A stretch of DNA of 44,046 bases from a virus: the IMG/VR virus record IMGVR_UViG_3300037475_000059, positions 1 to 44,046 of that record, one strand, 5' to 3'. Positions 7,662 through 15,328 of the stretch are shown in pieces. The notes under the pieces are model-generated. The model ran no database searches, was not told the origin of the DNA, and saw nothing but the letters and a program-made list of their open reading frames with translations. Position 1 is the first letter of the stretch, and each line of letters begins with the position of its first letter. A program made the translations under genes and the position numbers.

Positions 7662-8301
7662 ATACATTTTTTTTGACATGGATGGTACACTCTGCGAAAG
7701 TAGGCAAAAAGCTACTTCGGAAATGTTAATTCATTTAAAGGCTTTGAATGAAAAAAAGAAAGTATTTATTGTTAGTGGAGCTGAACTTGCTCGAATGGAG
7801 TTACAATGTCCTATGAAGTATGTAACATATTTTTCGCAAAATGGAAATATTATTTATGATGGCGATAAGGAAATTAGACACAATGAATTGACTAATAAAG
7901 AAGAAATATTAAAGCATATTGATTTACTAAGAGCGGATTATCCTATCGCCGAAGTGGAAGATAGGGGTTCACAGATTACAGTATCATTTACAGGATTTAC
8001 CGCCCCTCAAGAGATAAAAAATTCATTTGACCCTGACCGAAAAATTAGATTAGAAATGTTAAAGAGGTATCCATTTCATAATGCTTTCGTGGCGGGGCTT
8101 ACTGGAATAGACTATATACCAAAAACTAAGGGCGAAAACATTCAACATTACTTGGAACTACGAAAAATAAAACCAGCAGATTGCATTTATATCGGAGATG
8201 CTTTGGAAAAAGGAGCGAATGATGAAACAGTGGTCGGTGTCATTCCAACTTTTGCAGTTAAGAATCCAGAAGATACTTTAAAATTTATAAAACAACTATG
8301 A
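7654..8301 (+). CDS. HAD-superfamily phosphatase, phosphomannomutase/Cof-like (HAD-IIB)
   Basis: The protein has 215 residues. FFDMDGTLCES (6-16) holds the nucleophile Asp8 and Asp10; FIVSGAEL matches motif II; KTKGENIQHYLEL provides the motif III Lys; YIGDALEKGANDETVVG supplies the motif IV acids. A cap domain lies between. The layout resembles eukaryote-type phosphomannomutase and sucrose-phosphatase-like proteins. In this cluster it could handle a hexose phosphate on the way to a nucleotide sugar. It overlaps the cytidylyltransferase gene by 4 bp. Confidence 0.85.
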   Translation: MSKYIFFDMDGTLCESRQKATSEMLIHLKALNEKKKVFIVSGAELARMELQCPMKYVTYFSQNGNIIYDGDKEIRHNELTNKEEILKHIDLLRADYPIAEVEDRGSQITVSFTGFTAPQEIKNSFDPDRKIRLEMLKRYPFHNAFVAGLTGIDYIPKTKGENIQHYLELRKIKPADCIYIGDALEKGANDETVVGVIPTFAVKNPEDTLKFIKQL

Positions 8302-8690
8302 TAAAAGGAATTGTTATGTCAGCGTTTGATTTATTGCATAGCGGACATATTGCTATGCTTGAAGAAGCTAGAAATCAATGTGATTATTTAATTGTAGGAT
8401 TACACACTGACCCGAGTGTCGAAAGAGATTTTAAAAATAAACCTGTGCAAACTTCTTTTGAGAGGTTTATTCAATTAAAAGGATGTAAGTTTGTAGATGA
8501 AATAATTCCATACGACACTGAAGAAGATGTAATAAATATGCTTCAAGTAGTTCAACCAGATGTTAGATTCATTGGAGAAGAATATCGAGGTAAGAATTAT
8601 ACAGGTAATGATTTACCAATAAAAATGATATATACAACCAGAAGACATAATTTTAGTACAACTAACTTACGAAAACGATGCCAAAAATAA
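8298..8690 (+). CDS. Small cytidylyltransferase-like nucleotidyltransferase (TagD/GCT type)
   Basis: The protein has 130 residues, the normal size of glycerol-3-phosphate cytidylyltransferase. It carries the HxGH motif (HSGH, 14-17) that binds the nucleotide phosphates, and FSTTNLRKR near the C-terminus in place of the RxxxISTT signature. Such enzymes make CDP-glycerol, CDP-ribitol or related donors and NDP-heptoses. Beside a phosphatase and a CDP-sugar-type epimerase it may activate a sugar or polyol phosphate. Substrate unknown. Confidence 0.88.
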   Translation: MIKGIVMSAFDLLHSGHIAMLEEARNQCDYLIVGLHTDPSVERDFKNKPVQTSFERFIQLKGCKFVDEIIPYDTEEDVINMLQVVQPDVRFIGEEYRGKNYTGNDLPIKMIYTTRRHNFSTTNLRKRCQK

Positions 8691-9256
8691 GTATATGTAT
8701 TCCTTCTCATAAAGAGATGAAAAATTATGATTTTTTCTTGAATCGTGCATTAGAAAGCATACGCTCTCAAACTTTTCAAGATTTTGAAATAGTAAATACA
8801 GAAAATGGGAAGGGAATGGCTTCCAATACTAATAGTGCTATCAAACAAGCTACAGGACTTTTAGTCAAAATTCTGTATATGGATGATTGGCTTTATCATA
8901 AAGATGTTTTGCAAAATATTTGGGACAATTTTGAATTTGGAGATGACTGGATGATTAGCGGAGCAACAACAAATCCACACCCTTACTGGACTGATGATAT
9001 TGAAACTGGAAATAATCATTTAGGTTCACCATCGGCATTAACTATGCGAAGAAAATCTGCTATGATGTTTGATGAAAGGATGTCTTGGCTTCTCGACTGT
9101 GATTTATATCGGAGACTTTATGATGAATATGGTCCACCCAAGTTTTTAGATAGTATAGAAATTGGGATTGGAGTTGGGGACCATCAAATGACACATATAC
9201 TAACAGATGAAGAAAAATTAAAAGAACATAAACTAATACAAAAGAAATATGCATAA
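8678..9256 (+). CDS. GT2-like glycosyltransferase
   Basis: The protein has 192 residues. ISICIPSHKEMKNYDFF (4-20), LESIRSQTFQDFEIVNTENG and KILYMDDWLYHKDVL match a GT-A/GT2 fold with MDD in the DxD place. The C-terminal WLLDCDLYRRLYDEYG resembles the ED/acceptor region. The gene overlaps the previous one by 13 bp and the next by 8 bp. Donor and acceptor unknown. Confidence 0.85.
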   Translation: MPKISICIPSHKEMKNYDFFLNRALESIRSQTFQDFEIVNTENGKGMASNTNSAIKQATGLLVKILYMDDWLYHKDVLQNIWDNFEFGDDWMISGATTNPHPYWTDDIETGNNHLGSPSALTMRRKSAMMFDERMSWLLDCDLYRRLYDEYGPPKFLDSIEIGIGVGDHQMTHILTDEEKLKEHKLIQKKYA

Positions 9257-10277
9257 AAGAGTATTATTAACAGGTATAGCAGGAAGTATCGGAATCCATA
9301 CTATGGCACATATTTTCCATAATACTGATTGGGAGATAGTAGGATTATCTAGTTTTCGACACAAAGGACTTGTGGACAGGATTGCTATTACATTACGAGA
9401 CCACCCAAGCTGGGCAACTCGTTTGACGATGGTTACTCAAGATATTTCTGCCCCAATTTCTTCGCTTACTAAAGAAAAAATAGGACACGTAGATTACATA
9501 ATAAATCTTGCCTCATTATCAGACGTGGAAGACAGTATCCAAAATCCAGCTTCATTTATTCAAAATAATGTTGCTCTCATGGTAAATATGTTAGAGTATG
9601 CGAGAGAAATAAAGCCAGAAAAATTTATTCAATTTTCTACGGATGAGGTATATGGTCCAACCACAGGGAAAGATAGTGGATATAAAGAGTGGTCAGCTCA
9701 AATACCAAGTAATCCCTATGCAGCGTCTAAGGCGTGCCAAGAAATGATTTGTATATCCTACTGGAGAACTTATAACGTTCCTATTATTATAACTAATACG
9801 ATGAATAATTTTGGAGAAATGCAACAACCTTTTAAATATCCAGTTATGATACAGAAGGCTATTGCTAATGGAGAAGAAATAACTATTCATGGAAATGAAA
9901 ATGGCGACATAGGTTCTCGTTCATACATTCATTCCCGAAATGCTTCTGACGCTCTTTTGTTTATCCTTAATCAGCCAGTTTATATGCATAAAGCTGGACA
10001 AGCGGACAGACCAGATAGATACAATATAGCTGGAGATAGACAACTCGATAATCTAGAATTAGCTCAAACTATTGCTAGACTTATGGGAAAAGAACTTAAA
10101 TATAAACTTACTAATTTCCACCAAACCAGACCAGGACATGACCCTCACTATGGATTAGATAATACGAAATTATCAGCAATGGGCTGGAAGTCGCCAGTAT
10201 CATTTGAAGATTCTTTAAGAGAAACTATTAAATGGCAAACGGAGAATCCGGAATGGATAAGTAAAAATCATATATGA
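9249..10277 (+). CDS. dTDP-glucose 4,6-dehydratase-like SDR (RmlB/RfbG type)
   Basis: The 342-residue extended SDR has GIAGSIG (9-15), NLASLSDVEDS (86-96), FSTDEVYG (129-136) with the Asp132-Glu133 pair that marks 4,6-dehydratases, YAASKA (157-162) and the family's C-terminal RPGHDPHYGLD and MGWKSPVSFEDSL. These enzymes turn an NDP-hexose into the 4-keto-6-deoxy sugar. It directly precedes, with a 4-bp overlap, an E1-like gene that normally takes that product. The nucleotide (dTDP, CDP or GDP) cannot be told. Confidence 0.9.
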   Translation: MHKRVLLTGIAGSIGIHTMAHIFHNTDWEIVGLSSFRHKGLVDRIAITLRDHPSWATRLTMVTQDISAPISSLTKEKIGHVDYIINLASLSDVEDSIQNPASFIQNNVALMVNMLEYAREIKPEKFIQFSTDEVYGPTTGKDSGYKEWSAQIPSNPYAASKACQEMICISYWRTYNVPIIITNTMNNFGEMQQPFKYPVMIQKAIANGEEITIHGNENGDIGSRSYIHSRNASDALLFILNQPVYMHKAGQADRPDRYNIAGDRQLDNLELAQTIARLMGKELKYKLTNFHQTRPGHDPHYGLDNTKLSAMGWKSPVSFEDSLRETIKWQTENPEWISKNHI

Positions 10278-11446
10278 GAGACTTAAGATATGGTGGTGCG
10301 TTAACGGGCGAAGCTGAAGTAAAAGCAATTATAAGGTCAGTTTTAAAGTCGAATGATACAGGCAACTGGCAAACAGGAGCCGAAGCTAAAAAACTCGAAG
10401 CCGAGGCGAGCAAATTCCTTGGCGTAAAATATGGAATACTTACAACCAGTGGTTCTTGTGCTTGTCTTCTTGCTCTTAACGCATTGGAGCTACCAATTAA
10501 CTCAGAAGTTATCATATCAGCCGTTACTTTTCCGACCGTTTTTAATAGTATTTTACAGTGCAATCTTGTGCCTCTTGTTGTCGATGCTAAAATTGGTACT
10601 TATAATTTTGATATTGACGAAGTAGAGCAAGCAATCATTAAAAGCAAAGGCAAAGTAAAAGCCGTAATCGCCGTTCATGCAGTGGGCAATCCTTGTGATA
10701 TGCCAAGACTAATGAAAGTGGCTAAAAAATATAATGTCAAAGTCATCGAAGATAACTGCGATGGTTGGGGGTCTACAATCAATGGACGAAAAGTCGGCAG
10801 TTTTGGAGATGTCTCAATTACTTCGTTCCACGCTGCGCACATTGTCAGCATGGGAGTTGGTGGAGGAGTATTTACCAATGATAAAAAAATTGCTGAAAAA
10901 GTCAGGGTTTACCGAGATTGGGGCAGACAAGCTGATACAACAAAGTCTCACAAATATAAAGAACTCCCGAAAGACTATAATCCAAGATTTATCTATGACA
11001 AAATAGGTTATAACTTTCAAATTCTAGAACTTCAGGCGGCTATGGGCAGAGTACAATTAAAGAAGTCTAATCAAGTAAAGAGACTAAGACAAAAGAATAC
11101 AGAATATATTTGTGATAATTTAATAGAAATAAAAGAATTGATATTGCCTGAATTAACAAGAATTGATGCAGATGTCTGTTGGTTTTCAATTCCTTTAACT
11201 ACTACGGGAGATAGAGGAAAGCTAGTTAAATACTTAGAAAGTAAAGGACTAGAAACACGCTCTATGTTCAGTGGAAATATTACCAAACACCCAGCTTATA
11301 AAGGTAGTAGATTTAAAGTTTTTGGAAAACTTAGGGAAGCTAATTATATTCTCAAACATTCATTCTGGATAACTTGTCATCCTAGGTTAAAGAAATCAGA
11401 TTTAGATTATATTATTAAGGTATTTAAAAATTACTATAAATGTTAG
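10274..11446 (+). CDS. RfbH/E1-like sugar 3-dehydratase (DegT/AHBA fold, His in place of the PLP lysine)
   Basis: The 390-residue PLP-fold protein resembles RfbH/E1 (CDP-6-deoxy-4-hexulose 3-dehydrase). VIEDNCDGWGS (157-167) holds the cofactor-pairing Asp; SFHAAHIVSMG (184-194) has His189 where aminotransferases have the Schiff-base Lys, the change that defines E1 and ColD dehydratases. YRDWGR (213-218), IGYNFQILELQAAMG (244-258), and a C-terminal TRSMFSGN follow RfbH. The Cys-rich [2Fe-2S] segment expected after DWGR is replaced by QADTTKSHKY, with no Cys. So it may work like ColD without iron-sulfur. Likely product: a 3,6-dideoxy-4-keto sugar (inference). Confidence 0.88.
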   Translation: MRDLRYGGALTGEAEVKAIIRSVLKSNDTGNWQTGAEAKKLEAEASKFLGVKYGILTTSGSCACLLALNALELPINSEVIISAVTFPTVFNSILQCNLVPLVVDAKIGTYNFDIDEVEQAIIKSKGKVKAVIAVHAVGNPCDMPRLMKVAKKYNVKVIEDNCDGWGSTINGRKVGSFGDVSITSFHAAHIVSMGVGGGVFTNDKKIAEKVRVYRDWGRQADTTKSHKYKELPKDYNPRFIYDKIGYNFQILELQAAMGRVQLKKSNQVKRLRQKNTEYICDNLIEIKELILPELTRIDADVCWFSIPLTTTGDRGKLVKYLESKGLETRSMFSGNITKHPAYKGSRFKVFGKLREANYILKHSFWITCHPRLKKSDLDYIIKVFKNYYKC

Positions 11447-12072
11447 AATTGCCGGACGTAACTCTAATTGCGCTAGGAAGTGTGAATGTCATTGGAATGG
11501 CTAATGCCTTAGAACACAGCGCGCGTAATATCAAGTGGGGTGCGATTAAACTCATTACTGAAATTCATTGCAATACAATAGATGAGTGGAACCATGCAAT
11601 TGTCTTTGATTTACGTAAATATGTGGACACTAAATTCTGTATGCTCATCCATCCTGACGGGTTCGTGGTGAATGCGGAAAGTTGGCGACCAGAATTCCTT
11701 GAATATGATTATATTGGGGCTCCATGGCCATTACCGAATGATGATTACTCCTATCGCACCCCTGATGGCGAGATAGTCCGTGTTGGTAATAGTGTATCTA
11801 TTCGCAGTAAGGAGATGTTGGAATTGCCCTACCAATTAGAACTAGCTTGGAAACCTTATTATGGGAATACTAATGAAGATGGTTTTCTTACGTGTCATAA
11901 TAGAAGACTCTTTCAACATTTCGGTGCAAGATATGCTCCGATTGAAATAGCCAAGTATTTTAGTCGAGAATTAGATTTGCCAGAAAACGCGGATGTAGAA
12001 AAACCTTTTGCTTTTCATTTACATGATACAAAAATAGGTCGCAATCAAGAATATAAACATTTAGTCAAATGA
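11440..12072 (+). CDS. DUF5672-like glycosyltransferase-associated protein
   Basis: The protein has 210 residues. FDLRKYVDTKFCMLIHPDGFV (about 66-86), PEFLEYDYIGAPWPLP (about 94-109), VGNSVSIRSKEML and ETNEDGF-type NTNEDGFLTCHN follow the DUF5672 pattern found in glycan loci and often fused to transferases. It is presumed to have a GT-A-like fold. It overlaps the dehydratase gene by 7 bp. Activity unproven in the family as far as I know. Confidence 0.75.
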   Translation: MLELPDVTLIALGSVNVIGMANALEHSARNIKWGAIKLITEIHCNTIDEWNHAIVFDLRKYVDTKFCMLIHPDGFVVNAESWRPEFLEYDYIGAPWPLPNDDYSYRTPDGEIVRVGNSVSIRSKEMLELPYQLELAWKPYYGNTNEDGFLTCHNRRLFQHFGARYAPIEIAKYFSRELDLPENADVEKPFAFHLHDTKIGRNQEYKHLVK

Positions 12073-12233
12073 ATATAATAGATTGGTATAAAAGAAAATA
12101 TCCTAAATGTGATTTCTGTGGTAAATCTTTATTTAGATTCGGCAACCCGTATGGAGGAACGGATGTAAAAATAACATCAAACACAAAGGTAACTGCTTAT
12201 CTATGTAATCTTTGTTATAAATTATTTTCATGA
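12069..12233 (+). CDS. Small zinc-ribbon protein inside the glycan cluster
   Basis: The 54-residue frame starts MNIIDWYKRKYPKCDFCGK and ends YLCNLCYKLFS. CDFC and CNLC make a four-Cys zinc ribbon. It overlaps the genes on both sides by 4-5 bp (ATGA patterns), good evidence for translation. Its role among the transferases is unknown; a nucleic-acid-binding regulator or a stray small gene is possible. Confidence 0.65.
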   Translation: MNIIDWYKRKYPKCDFCGKSLFRFGNPYGGTDVKITSNTKVTAYLCNLCYKLFS

Positions 12234-12991
12234 TATACGGTATTACACACCAAGGGTCGGGGCTAGCAAATCAATTGCACAGAATTATTGCAACAAGGAT
12301 TTTAGCTAAGAGATTAAATACTGACTTCTCTATTATTGCCCGAGATTTATTCAAGGGTAAAGATTTTATGAATGTAGATATGGGGGAGGAAAATTTACTA
12401 GCAACTGCCGTAGAATTTCCCAGTGGTAAGATTAAAGTATTAAATTCTGAATTACCTTTATGGGAAGAATGGGGTAAACATACTTATGACCCAGATTTTA
12501 ATTTCGTAGAAGATAATACTATTATAGATGGCAACTTTGAAGATGAAAGATATTTTGAAAATCACCTCGATAAAGTAGATGAATGGCTAAGGGTGAAAGA
12601 GTGGAATATACCTGACGATGTGTGTGTAATAGGTTTTCGAGGTGGCGAATACTACACTGTTCCCGAACTCGGTTTGCCTTTTCAGTGGTATTATGAAGCT
12701 ATGATAAAAATGGTCAAAGAAGTTAATCCTGAAATGAAATTTGAAGTGCATACTGATGACCCTATTTTAGCCAAACAATTTTTCCCCGATTTAAATATAA
12801 TTCACGATGTAGAATTAAACTGGCGAGCAATGCGATATGCTAAGTATGCTATTATTGCTAACTCTTCTTTCTATGTATTACCAAGAATTTTAAGTAAAGG
12901 GATAACGATTGCCCCCCGATATTGGAATAGATACAACACTAAGAAATGGGATTATCCTCAAGGATATTATAAAGAATTTCAATATATATGA
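12230..12991 (+). CDS. GT11-like fucosyltransferase-type protein
   Basis: The protein has 253 residues. HQGSGLANQLHRIIATRILA (7-26) matches the N-terminal nucleotide-sugar site of GT11 and related GT-B enzymes; GFRGGEYYTVP takes the place of HxRRGDY; FEVHTDDP and ANSSFYVLPRIL follow the C-terminal NSSFSWW region. The first Arg of RRGD is kept, the second is Gly, so it is a divergent member. Donor may be GDP-fucose. Overlaps both neighbours. Confidence 0.78.
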   Translation: MIYGITHQGSGLANQLHRIIATRILAKRLNTDFSIIARDLFKGKDFMNVDMGEENLLATAVEFPSGKIKVLNSELPLWEEWGKHTYDPDFNFVEDNTIIDGNFEDERYFENHLDKVDEWLRVKEWNIPDDVCVIGFRGGEYYTVPELGLPFQWYYEAMIKMVKEVNPEMKFEVHTDDPILAKQFFPDLNIIHDVELNWRAMRYAKYAIIANSSFYVLPRILSKGITIAPRYWNRYNTKKWDYPQGYYKEFQYI

Positions 12992-13644
12992 AATGGATAA
13001 TCTCGCGGTACAACCAAGATATAAGTTATCTTCCTGAATATACTTCAGACTATATTCTTTATGACCGAAGTGAAGCACCTTTACCCGAAGCGATTGTTGT
13101 ACCTAATATCGGTACTGATTTGCATGATAAGTTTACCTATATCATTGATAATTATGATAAATTACCTGATGTGGCGGTGTATACGAAAGCTAACCTTTTC
13201 AAATATGTGAGTAAAGAAGAATTTGATTTGGTGAAAGACAACACAACTTTTACACCCCTTTTAACTCAAAACCACGCTGAAGTTTTGTGTGATGTAAATC
13301 TCTGCCAGCAACTTGGCTTCACGCCCCCTAAATCTTTTTCTTTTTACAAAGACGGAATGTACTATGAACTTAATTATCCTTCGTATTTAAAACACCACGA
13401 TTTGCAGAATAAATACTATCAATATGCCGATACTTATGCACAATTTCCCTTGCTAAAAATCTTAGGAATTGGTAAAATGGAGTATGTCCCCTTCGCTCCA
13501 GGAAGCAATTATATTTTACCTAAAGAAAACATTTTGAAACATTCAAAAGAATTTTACGAAGAATTAAGGTCGTATTTAGCATGGGATAGATACCCTGGTG
13601 AAGCAATGTGCATCGAGCGCGCCTTGTATACTTTATGGCAATAA
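12988..13644 (+). CDS. DUF3431-like putative glycosyltransferase
   Basis: The protein has 218 residues. VVPNIGTDLHDKFTYIIDNYDKLPDVAVY (37-65) and the C-terminal FYEELRSYLAWDRYPGEAMCIERALYTLW fit the DUF3431 family, found in surface-glycan loci of bacteria and in fungi. The family probably has a transferase fold but the activity is not established. Overlaps the next gene by 10 bp. Confidence 0.75.
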   Translation: MKWIISRYNQDISYLPEYTSDYILYDRSEAPLPEAIVVPNIGTDLHDKFTYIIDNYDKLPDVAVYTKANLFKYVSKEEFDLVKDNTTFTPLLTQNHAEVLCDVNLCQQLGFTPPKSFSFYKDGMYYELNYPSYLKHHDLQNKYYQYADTYAQFPLLKILGIGKMEYVPFAPGSNYILPKENILKHSKEFYEELRSYLAWDRYPGEAMCIERALYTLWQ

Positions 13645-14396
13645 TTGATTGTTTTACGATTTTTAATGAGTTGGATATGCTTGAACTTCGGCTCGACATT
13701 TTAGGTGATTACGTAGACAAGTTTATTCTCGTAGAATCTCGCCAAACTTTTACAGGTCAAGAAAAACCTTTATATTACGAAGAAAACAAGGAACGCTTTG
13801 CTAAGTGGAATGATAAAATAATTCATATTATTGCACCAAATATAGAAATCAAACAAGTAGCCTACGAACGCCATTGGTTATGTTACGAACTCATAGAAGC
13901 AGAGTTGATGAAATTTAATATCGAGGATATTGCTTTCTGTTCGGATTTAGATGAAATATGGAATCCCGAAATACTTAAACAGGCTGATAATCAAGCACAT
14001 AGCTTAGCGCAAATTAACTACTCTTATTGGCTCAATTATCGCTCTAGCGAACAATGGATAGGAACAATCATGTCTCCAGTTGGTAACATGTTTATCGGAT
14101 TTAATAAAATGAATCGCACAGCTAAGCCAAACGTTCTTCAAAATGGTGGCTGGCATTTTACGAACATGGGTGGAGTAGAACAGATAATCAAAAAAGTACA
14201 GGCTTTTGACCATGGCCCAGAAATCCCACAAGAGTGGTTTCAGTCGCAGATTAAAGACAGAATGGAACGAGGAGAAGATTATTTAGCACGACAATTAGAT
14301 TGGCATGGCAAACCCTATGTCTTTACAGTCGAGGAAGAAAACTGGCCACAATGGCTTAAGGATAACAAAGAAAAATACACTTATTTATGCAAGTAA
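13635..14396 (+). CDS. GT17-like glycosyltransferase
   Basis: I place the start at ATG 13635 (MAIIDCFTIFNELDMLELRL), within the end of the previous gene; an in-frame GTG at 13608 would add nine unlikely residues. The protein (253 aa) follows family GT17: DKFILVESRQTFTGQEKPLYY (about 31-51), AFCSDLDEIWNPEIL with the DLDE metal site, and a GGWHFTNMGGVEQIIKK segment. GT17 includes the bisecting beta-1,4-GlcNAc transferase MGAT3. Phage members are known; donor here unproven. Confidence 0.88.
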   Translation: MAIIDCFTIFNELDMLELRLDILGDYVDKFILVESRQTFTGQEKPLYYEENKERFAKWNDKIIHIIAPNIEIKQVAYERHWLCYELIEAELMKFNIEDIAFCSDLDEIWNPEILKQADNQAHSLAQINYSYWLNYRSSEQWIGTIMSPVGNMFIGFNKMNRTAKPNVLQNGGWHFTNMGGVEQIIKKVQAFDHGPEIPQEWFQSQIKDRMERGEDYLARQLDWHGKPYVFTVEEENWPQWLKDNKEKYTYLCK

Positions 14397-15307
14397 TAAC
14401 TGGAAAAGGAATATCTGAAAAATGTGATTATTCATTCGGTGACCATCGAGGTTTATGGGATAAAGATTTACCTGGAGTATTCAGCAAGGAAGCTAATGCA
14501 CATAATACGGAGTTTTTGGAACAAGCAAAACAATTTGAAGGTAAAACAATGACTTTGTACATCGACAACATTCGACTTTATCCACGTCCATTACAAGTAG
14601 ACCGAGAAGAAGATAAGAATTTAGTTAACTATCTATTCTCTTTTAATAATCTTTTGGCTCTCTGCTCTTTAATGCCTCGTAATACTTTTGTAATCTATAC
14701 AGGAGAAGAAGATACACCGATAGATGAGTACATTCAAATTCCTCCGAACGTGAAACATATTTACGCTGTCAATGCAGTTTACAATAATGACAGAATCACC
14801 CCTATTCCTTTTGGGTTGCAACGCCAAATGAATCCTAATGATTATAGACTGGGAATTATTAAAGCGATGATTGATACTTCAAAAGAACCCACTAAACTTT
14901 TATATATAAATATGGGAATAGGTAGAAATATAGAACGTAAACCATTAGCCGAATATGAAACTAATGATTGGATTACTACTCGTTTTGATGCTGAAAGTAA
15001 ATTCTTTCCTTATGACCAATATGCTGATTTTTTAAATGAATTACGAGACCATAAATTCGTAGTGTGTCCGAAGGGTCATGGCTTCGACACTCATAGAATC
15101 TGGGAAACTTTATATATGCGCCGAGTCCCAGTTATGTTACGTCATCCATATTTTGAAATATTGCTTAAATCTTTTCCTGTTTTATTTGTAGATAAATGGC
15201 AAGATATAACAAAAGAATTACTGGAACAGAATGATGGTCTGTATCAGACAGCACAGACAATGAATCTCGACAATCTAGATTTGAACTGTATGATGAATCT
15301 GGGTTGA
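14387..15307 (+). CDS. Exostosin-like (GT47-type) glycosyltransferase
   Basis: The protein has 306 residues. FVVCPKGHGFDTHRIWETLYMRRVPVM (about 221-247) is the nucleotide-sugar binding core of exostosin-like enzymes; ITPIPFGLQ and DNIRLYPRP precede it. It ends the low-GC glycan run. Its last residues (NLDNLDLNCMMNLG) lie in sequence that merges into the GC-richer radical SAM island, so the original C-terminus may have been replaced at the recombination joint. Reaction unknown. Confidence 0.75.
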   Translation: MQVITGKGISEKCDYSFGDHRGLWDKDLPGVFSKEANAHNTEFLEQAKQFEGKTMTLYIDNIRLYPRPLQVDREEDKNLVNYLFSFNNLLALCSLMPRNTFVIYTGEEDTPIDEYIQIPPNVKHIYAVNAVYNNDRITPIPFGLQRQMNPNDYRLGIIKAMIDTSKEPTKLLYINMGIGRNIERKPLAEYETNDWITTRFDAESKFFPYDQYADFLNELRDHKFVVCPKGHGFDTHRIWETLYMRRVPVMLRHPYFEILLKSFPVLFVDKWQDITKELLEQNDGLYQTAQTMNLDNLDLNCMMNLG

Positions 15308-15328
15308 GTTCTTTGAAAGGGGAACAAG

